From the NCBI RefSeq assembly GCF_026340305.1, contig NZ_JAPEPI010000002.1, forward strand, positions 1,116,001-1,180,000: DNA of 64,000 nt. Reading direction: 5' to 3'. Below the pieces are notes generated by a model that saw nothing but the letters and a program-made list of their open reading frames with translations, did not search any database and was not told the DNA's origin. The translations under genes were made by a program, and so were the position numbers. Origin of the DNA: Streptomyces sp. NBC_01381 (GTDB taxonomy: Bacteria > Actinomycetota > Actinomycetes > Streptomycetales > Streptomycetaceae). Shown in pieces: positions 59,863-64,000 of this stretch (positions are counted from its first letter, which is position 1; each line of letters begins with the position of its first letter).

Positions 59863-61469
59863 TGGGGTTCGCGCGTACGTGTTCGGTGGCGCTGGTGGGC
59901 GTCGAGGGCGTCGTCGTCGAGGTGCAGGCCGATCTGGAGCCGGGCGTCGCCGCGTTCACGCTGGTCGGGCTCCCCGACAAGAGCCTGACGGAGAGCAAGG
60001 ACCGGGTCAGGGCCGCCGTGGTCAATTCTGGGGGTGAGTGGCCCCAGAAGAAGCTCACGGTGGGGCTCAGCCCGGCTTCGGTGCCGAAGGGCGGCAGCGG
60101 ATTCGACTTGGCTGTGGCCTGTGCGGTGCTCGGGGCCGCGGAGCGGATCGATCCACGGGTGCTCGCCGACATCGTGATGATCGGCGAGCTGGGGCTCGAC
60201 GGGCGGGTGCGGCCGGTCCGCGGGGTCCTTCCGGCGGTCCTCGCGGCGGCCGACGCGGGCTATGAGCAGGTCGTCGTCCCGGACTGCACGGCGGCCGAGG
60301 CGGCCCTGGTGCCGGGCATCTCGGTGCTCGGGGTGCGCAGCCTGCGGCAGCTGATCGCGGTGCTCACCGATGAGCCGGTGCCGGTGGAGGAGCCGGACGA
60401 GCCGGGGCGCCCCGACCCGCTGCTCGCCGGGCTCTGTGTCCCCGGAACGGGGGTCGGGACGGGGCTCAGCGGCGGCTTTGACGACGCCCACGCGCTGGAC
60501 CTGGCGGACGTGGTCGGGCAGGTGTCGGCGCGGACCGCAGTGGAGGTGGCCGCCGCGGGGGCGCACCACCTCTTCCTGCAGGGGCCGCCGGGCGCCGGAA
60601 AAACGATGCTCGCCGAGCGGCTGCCGGCGATCCTGCCCCGGCTCACCCGCGAGGAGTCCTTGGAGGTGACCGCCGTCCACTCGGTGGCGGGCATGCTGCC
60701 ACCGGGCAAGCCGCTGGTGGACGTCGCGCCGTACCACTCCGCGACGATGCAGTCCCTCGTGGGCGGCGGCAAGGGGCTGGCACGGCCGGGGGCGGTCTCA
60801 TTGGCTCACCGTGGCGTGCTCTTCCTCGACGAGGCGCCGGAATTCAGCAGCCAGACACTGGACTCCTTGCGCCAGCCCCTCGAAGCGGGCCATGTGGTGA
60901 TCGCCCGCAGCGCGGGAGTGGTGCGGCTGCCCGCGAAGTTCCTGATGGTCCTTGCGGCCAACCCTTGCCCGTGCGGCAGGCACACCCTGCTGGGCGACGG
61001 CTGCGAATGCCCTGCGTCCGCGGTCCGCCGCTACCAGGCGCGGCTTTCGGGGCCGCTGCTGGACCGGATCGACCTGAAGGTCGAGGTGGAGCCCGTCACG
61101 CGATCCGAACTGTCCGGGTACGGCACGCGGGGCGACTCCACACAGACCGTCGCGGACCGGGTGCGCACCGCCCGGGAGAGAGCGGCGGCCCGGCTCGCCG
61201 ACACCGGCTGGCGGACGAACAGCGAGGTCCCCGGACATGCGCTGCGTACGCGGTGGCCAGCCGAACCGGGCGCCCTGGACGCGGCCGAAGTGGACCTGGA
61301 GCGCGGCTTCCTGACCGCACGGGGGCTCGACCGTGTGCTGCGGGTCGCCTGGACCGTCGCGGACCTCGCGGGCCGCGATCGGCCCTGCGCCCAGGACGTG
61401 GGCCTGGCGCTGCAGCTGCGTACGGGGGTGTCGCGGGGCGTGCCGATGGCGATCGGGGCGCTGACATGA
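59862..61469 (+). CDS. YifB/ComM-family Mg-chelatase-like AAA ATPase
   Basis: 535 residues. N-terminal Lon-like domain (VEVQADLEPGVAAFTLVGLPDKSLTESKDRVRAAV), AAA core with Walker A GPPGAGKT (241-248), Walker B GVLFLDEAPEF, and a Cys cluster in ANPCPCGRHTLLGDGCECP, plus RYQARLSGPLLDRIDL. ComM is a helicase that aids branch migration in natural transformation. It is upstream of dprA, which loads RecA, so the pair suggests single-strand DNA handling in an organism not known for natural competence. Confidence 0.94.
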   Translation: MGFARTCSVALVGVEGVVVEVQADLEPGVAAFTLVGLPDKSLTESKDRVRAAVVNSGGEWPQKKLTVGLSPASVPKGGSGFDLAVACAVLGAAERIDPRVLADIVMIGELGLDGRVRPVRGVLPAVLAAADAGYEQVVVPDCTAAEAALVPGISVLGVRSLRQLIAVLTDEPVPVEEPDEPGRPDPLLAGLCVPGTGVGTGLSGGFDDAHALDLADVVGQVSARTAVEVAAAGAHHLFLQGPPGAGKTMLAERLPAILPRLTREESLEVTAVHSVAGMLPPGKPLVDVAPYHSATMQSLVGGGKGLARPGAVSLAHRGVLFLDEAPEFSSQTLDSLRQPLEAGHVVIARSAGVVRLPAKFLMVLAANPCPCGRHTLLGDGCECPASAVRRYQARLSGPLLDRIDLKVEVEPVTRSELSGYGTRGDSTQTVADRVRTARERAAARLADTGWRTNSEVPGHALRTRWPAEPGALDAAEVDLERGFLTARGLDRVLRVAWTVADLAGRDRPCAQDVGLALQLRTGVSRGVPMAIGALT

Positions 61470-62626
61470 CGTCCGGATCCGCCTCGGACGAGGAGCGCCT
61501 GGCCAGGGCCGCCCTGACCCGGATCCTCGAACCGGGGGACGAGGTGGGCGGGCGGTGGCTGCGGGAGGCCGGGGCCCTCGAAGTGGTGCGGCGGCTCGTC
61601 GAGGGGGAGGAGCGTCTCGACGGTGTGACACCCGCGCGGTGGGAAGGGCTGCGGGCCCGTGCGGAGCGGGCGAGACCGGCCCGGGACCTGGCGGTGGCGC
61701 GGGATGCCGGGGTGCGGTTCGTCTGTCCCGGGGAGCCGGAGTGGCCCGTGCAGTTGGACGACCTCGGGGACGCCAGACCGGTCGGGCTGTGGGTGCGGGG
61801 GCGGCCCAGCCTGCGGATATGGGCGCTGCGGTCGGTGGCCGTGGTCGGCGCGCGGGCCTGCACGGAGTACGGCGCGCACATGGCGGCAGGCCTCGGCGCG
61901 GGGCTCGCCGAGCGGGGCTGGGTCGTCGTCTCGGGCGGGGCCTACGGGGTGGACGGTGCGGCGCATCGGGGTGCGCTCGGGGCGGGCGGTGCCACGGTGG
62001 CGGTGCTCGCGTGCGGGGTCGACCGGCCCTATCCGCGCGGGCACGCCGAGTTGATCGGGCGGATCGCGGAACAGGGGCTTGTGGTCGGGGAGTTGCCGCC
62101 CGGGGACCATCCGACGCCGAGCAGATTCATCCTCCGGAACCGAGTGATCGCCGCGCTCACCCGGGGCAGCGTCGTCGTCGAAGCGGCGTACCGCAGCGGC
62201 GCGCTCGTCACGGCGCGCTGCGCCCAGGACCTCGGCCGCTACACGATGGGGGTGCCGGGCCCCGCCACCAGCGGCCTCTCGGCGGGCGTGCATGAACTCC
62301 TGCGCGGCGAGGGTGTTCTGGTGACCGACGCCGCGGAAGTCGTCGAGCTGGTGGGGGACATGGGCGACGTGGCGCCGCAGCGGCGAGGCCCGGTGGTGCC
62401 GCGCGATCTGCTCGCCCCTCAGGCCGCGCGCGTCCTGGCCGCGCTGCCCGCCCGCGGGAGCGCGGGGGCGCGGGAGATCGCGCTGGGGGCAGGCACGGCG
62501 GTGGACGAGGTTGTCGGTCGGCTGTACGAGTTGCGCTCACTGGGGTTCGTCGAACGACACGGCGATGGCTGGCAGTTGACACGCCAGGCGATTCTGTCGG
62601 TCTTCTCGAAGAGAGGGGGGTCGTGA
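61466..62626 (+). CDS. dprA: DNA-processing protein DprA
   Basis: 386 residues overlapping the previous stop (ATGA). Rossmann-like DprA core: FVCPGEPEWPVQLDDLGDARPVGLWVRG, SVAVVGARACTEYGAHMA, VVSGGAYGVDGAAHRGAL, ACGVDRPYPRGHAELI, RFILRNRVIAAL, EAAYRSGALVTARCAQDLGR, and a C-terminal winged helix (AREIALGAGTAVDEVVGRLYELRSLGFVE). It binds ssDNA and loads RecA. All conserved motifs are present. Confidence 0.95.
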   Translation: MTSGSASDEERLARAALTRILEPGDEVGGRWLREAGALEVVRRLVEGEERLDGVTPARWEGLRARAERARPARDLAVARDAGVRFVCPGEPEWPVQLDDLGDARPVGLWVRGRPSLRIWALRSVAVVGARACTEYGAHMAAGLGAGLAERGWVVVSGGAYGVDGAAHRGALGAGGATVAVLACGVDRPYPRGHAELIGRIAEQGLVVGELPPGDHPTPSRFILRNRVIAALTRGSVVVEAAYRSGALVTARCAQDLGRYTMGVPGPATSGLSAGVHELLRGEGVLVTDAAEVVELVGDMGDVAPQRRGPVVPRDLLAPQAARVLAALPARGSAGAREIALGAGTAVDEVVGRLYELRSLGFVERHGDGWQLTRQAILSVFSKRGGS

Positions 62627-62923
62627 CGGAACGTGTTCGGCCGTCCGGATGAATCCCCGATGGCCTTGGGAATTCACGCAGTTGGCGCTCCGGGGTCGTC
62701 ACGCATTGCGATGAGGGGGACTCTCCGGGGCGTCAAGCGGAACGTATCTGCGTACGCGCGATCCCATACTCTTCGCACACTGCAACACTCCAGTCACGCT
62801 ACGCTCACAAGGATTCCGGCGCGGACAGGCAATCAGACGGACAACCTCATTCACTTCACGCAAGTTCACCTCACGGGTCCGAGTGACTCCACCAGTACAC
62901 GGCAGAACGGCTCAAGGCGACGA
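62627..62923. other. Intergenic region upstream of whiG
   Basis: 297 bp with no credible gene. It must hold the whiG promoter. CATACT at 62765-62770 could be a -10, but no -35 is convincing. Three TTCAC motifs cluster around 62850-62871. No terminator for dprA is evident. Confidence 0.5.
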
Positions 62924-63766
62924 ATGCCCCAGCACACCTCAGGGTCCGACCGGGCGGCAGCTCCCCCCGCCGCCCGTAGCGGCGAGCGGGAGCGGCCTCC
63001 CGCACCCTCGTCGCTGGACGAGCTGTGGCGGTCGTACAAGGCGACGGGGGACGGCCGGCTGCGCGAGCAACTGATCCTGCACTACTCACCCCTGGTGAAG
63101 TACGTCGCGGGTCGGGTGAGTGTGGGGCTTCCGCCCAATGTCGAGCAGGCGGACTTCGTCTCGTCCGGGGTGTTCGGGCTCATCGACGCGATCGAGAAGT
63201 TCGACATCGAGCGGTCCATCAAGTTCGAGACGTACGCGATCACGCGGATCCGTGGCGCGATGATCGACGAACTCCGGGCGCTCGACTGGATTCCCCGGTC
63301 AGTGCGGCAGAAGGCGCGCAATGTCGAGCGGGCCTACGCCACGCTCGAGGCGCAGTTGCGGCGTACGCCGTCGGAGAGCGAAGTCGCCCATGAGATGGGG
63401 ATCGCGCTGGAGGAACTGCACGCGGTTTTCAGCCAGTTGTCGTTGGCGAACGTGGTGGCCCTGGAAGAGCTGCTGCATGTGGGCGGCGAGGGCGGCAACC
63501 GGCTGAGCCTGATGGACACGCTCGAGGACACCGCGGCCGACAACCCCGTCGAGGTCGCGGAGGACCGAGAGCTGCGGCGCCTTCTCGCGCGGGCGATCAA
63601 CACGCTGCCGGAGCGGGAGAAGACCGTCGTCACGCTCTACTACTACGAGGGGCTCACCCTCGCGGAGATCGGCAATGTGCTCGGCGTGACGGAGAGCCGG
63701 GTGAGCCAGATCCACACGAAGTCAGTGCTGCAGCTGCGGGCGAAGCTGGCGAGTTTTGGCCGCTGA
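62924..63766 (+). CDS. whiG: RNA polymerase sigma factor WhiG
   Basis: 280 residues from ATG 62924 (AAGGCGA upstream): MPQHTSGSDRAAAPPAAR. FliA-type group 3 sigma: region 1.2/2 LDELWRSYKATGDGRLREQLILHYSPLVKYVAGRV...QADFVSSGVFGLIDAIEKFD, DWIPRSVRQKARNVERAY, region 3, and region 4 ERLPEREK-type TLPEREKTVVTLYYYEGLTLAEIGNVLGVTESRVSQIH. It closely matches S. coelicolor WhiG, which starts aerial-hypha sporulation and is held by the anti-sigma RsiG with c-di-GMP. Confidence 0.97.
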   Translation: MPQHTSGSDRAAAPPAARSGERERPPAPSSLDELWRSYKATGDGRLREQLILHYSPLVKYVAGRVSVGLPPNVEQADFVSSGVFGLIDAIEKFDIERSIKFETYAITRIRGAMIDELRALDWIPRSVRQKARNVERAYATLEAQLRRTPSESEVAHEMGIALEELHAVFSQLSLANVVALEELLHVGGEGGNRLSLMDTLEDTAADNPVEVAEDRELRRLLARAINTLPEREKTVVTLYYYEGLTLAEIGNVLGVTESRVSQIHTKSVLQLRAKLASFGR

Positions 63767-63860
63767 GCCCGCTGAATCGGTCCTGCCGTCGGCTGCGCCG
63801 GGCGGGGCGTGCGGTGGGCGCTCGGGGGCGTATCGACTCCCGTGTCGGCGATCGCGTCCG

Positions 63861-63866
63861 TAGAGT
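63861..63866 (+). promoter_or_regulatory. Candidate -10 element of the TetR gene
   Basis: TAGAGT ends six bases before GTG 63873, the spacing expected for a leaderless mRNA. A -35 element is not clear. Confidence 0.4.
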
Positions 63867-63872
63867 GGACGT

Positions 63873-64000
63873 GTGCCAAGGATTCGAGCGGCCTCTGTGG
63901 CCGAGCACCGGTCGATGCAGCGCGGCGCCCTGCTGGACGCTGCGCGGTCCCTGCTGTCCGAAGGCGGTACGGAGGCGTTGACCTTCCCCGCCCTCGCCGA
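63873..64000 (+). CDS. TetR-family regulator, N-terminal part (3' truncated by window edge)
   Basis: 42 complete codons from GTG 63873: MPRIRAASVAEHRSMQRGALLDAARSLLSEGGTEALTFPALA. This is the first helices of a TetR DNA-binding domain (the Q-R-x-A/L-L-x-A-A-x-x-L-L-x-E-G-G pattern). The rest is beyond the window. I recall a TetR gene downstream of whiG in S. coelicolor. No ribosome site is seen and TAGAGT lies just upstream, so it may be leaderless. Confidence 0.8.
   Translation, partial: MPRIRAASVAEHRSMQRGALLDAARSLLSEGGTEALTFPALA

Overview
The window is chromosomal core DNA of a high-GC actinomycete, almost certainly a Streptomyces. The GC content and third-position GC bias are very high, GTG starts are common, and several genes characteristic of the genus are present: the sporulation sigma factor whiG, the development/antibiotic regulator nsdA, the IclR-type regulator ndgR, the histone-H1-tailed HU protein hupS, RNase III (absB in S. 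coelicolor), glucose permease glcP, and four tandem type I signal peptidases. From memory the gene order follows the S. coelicolor SCO55xx-SCO56xx region. I could not run any alignment.

Layout. 1-7.6 kb: 3' end of gltX, a HAD hydrolase, a Gln-Glu-Glu-Gln-Glu tRNA cluster, a divergent MerR/DUF4188 pair, ndgR divergent from leuCD, a small unknown gene, and hupS. 7.6-14.4 kb: an OB-like small protein and CofC (F420 synthesis), then plsC-gpsA (phospholipid synthesis), ddl (cell wall), a DUF3515 lipoprotein, an Lrp effector-domain protein, and thiL-thiD. 14.4-26.3 kb: rpmB, a DAK2/FakA-like kinase, recG, rsmD, coaD, a coiled-coil protein with a Gln/Tyr-rich tail, yceD-rpmF-rnc-mutM, an HxlR regulator, a CAP-domain protein, acylphosphatase and a small coiled-coil protein. 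26.6-36.3 kb: smc, glcP, an LLM flavin oxidoreductase, an NCS1 nucleobase permease and ftsY. 36.4-47.2 kb: a primase/polymerase-domain remnant, nsdA, the amtB-glnK-glnD nitrogen-sensing operon, ffh and an FtsH-like protease. 47.2-52.1 kb: a more variable block (DinB/maleylpyruvate-isomerase-like protein, LysR regulator, methyltransferase, archaeal-type prolyl-tRNA synthetase, SprT-like protein). 52.3-64 kb: rpsP-khpA-rimM-trmD-rplS, four signal peptidases, NUDIX, DUF2469, yraN, a ComM-like ATPase, dprA, whiG and the start of a TetR regulator.

How the genes work together. Protein targeting and export are concentrated here (ftsY, ffh, FtsH-like protease, four signal peptidases), next to the ribosome assembly operon rpsP-rplS. 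GltX sits beside tRNA-Glu and tRNA-Gln genes, which fits indirect Gln-tRNA synthesis. Nitrogen sensing (amtB-glnK-glnD) has a GlnR-like site upstream.

No defence island, prophage, CRISPR array, transposon or biosynthetic cluster was seen. The most unusual features are a repetitive Gly-rich expansion of about 160 residues inside the SMC hinge, an archaeal/eukaryotic-type ProRS in the variable block, a 24-bp duplicate of the HAD gene start, an internally duplicated coiled-coil protein with a low-complexity Gln/Tyr tail, and two convergent gene pairs whose stop codons share one CTAG.
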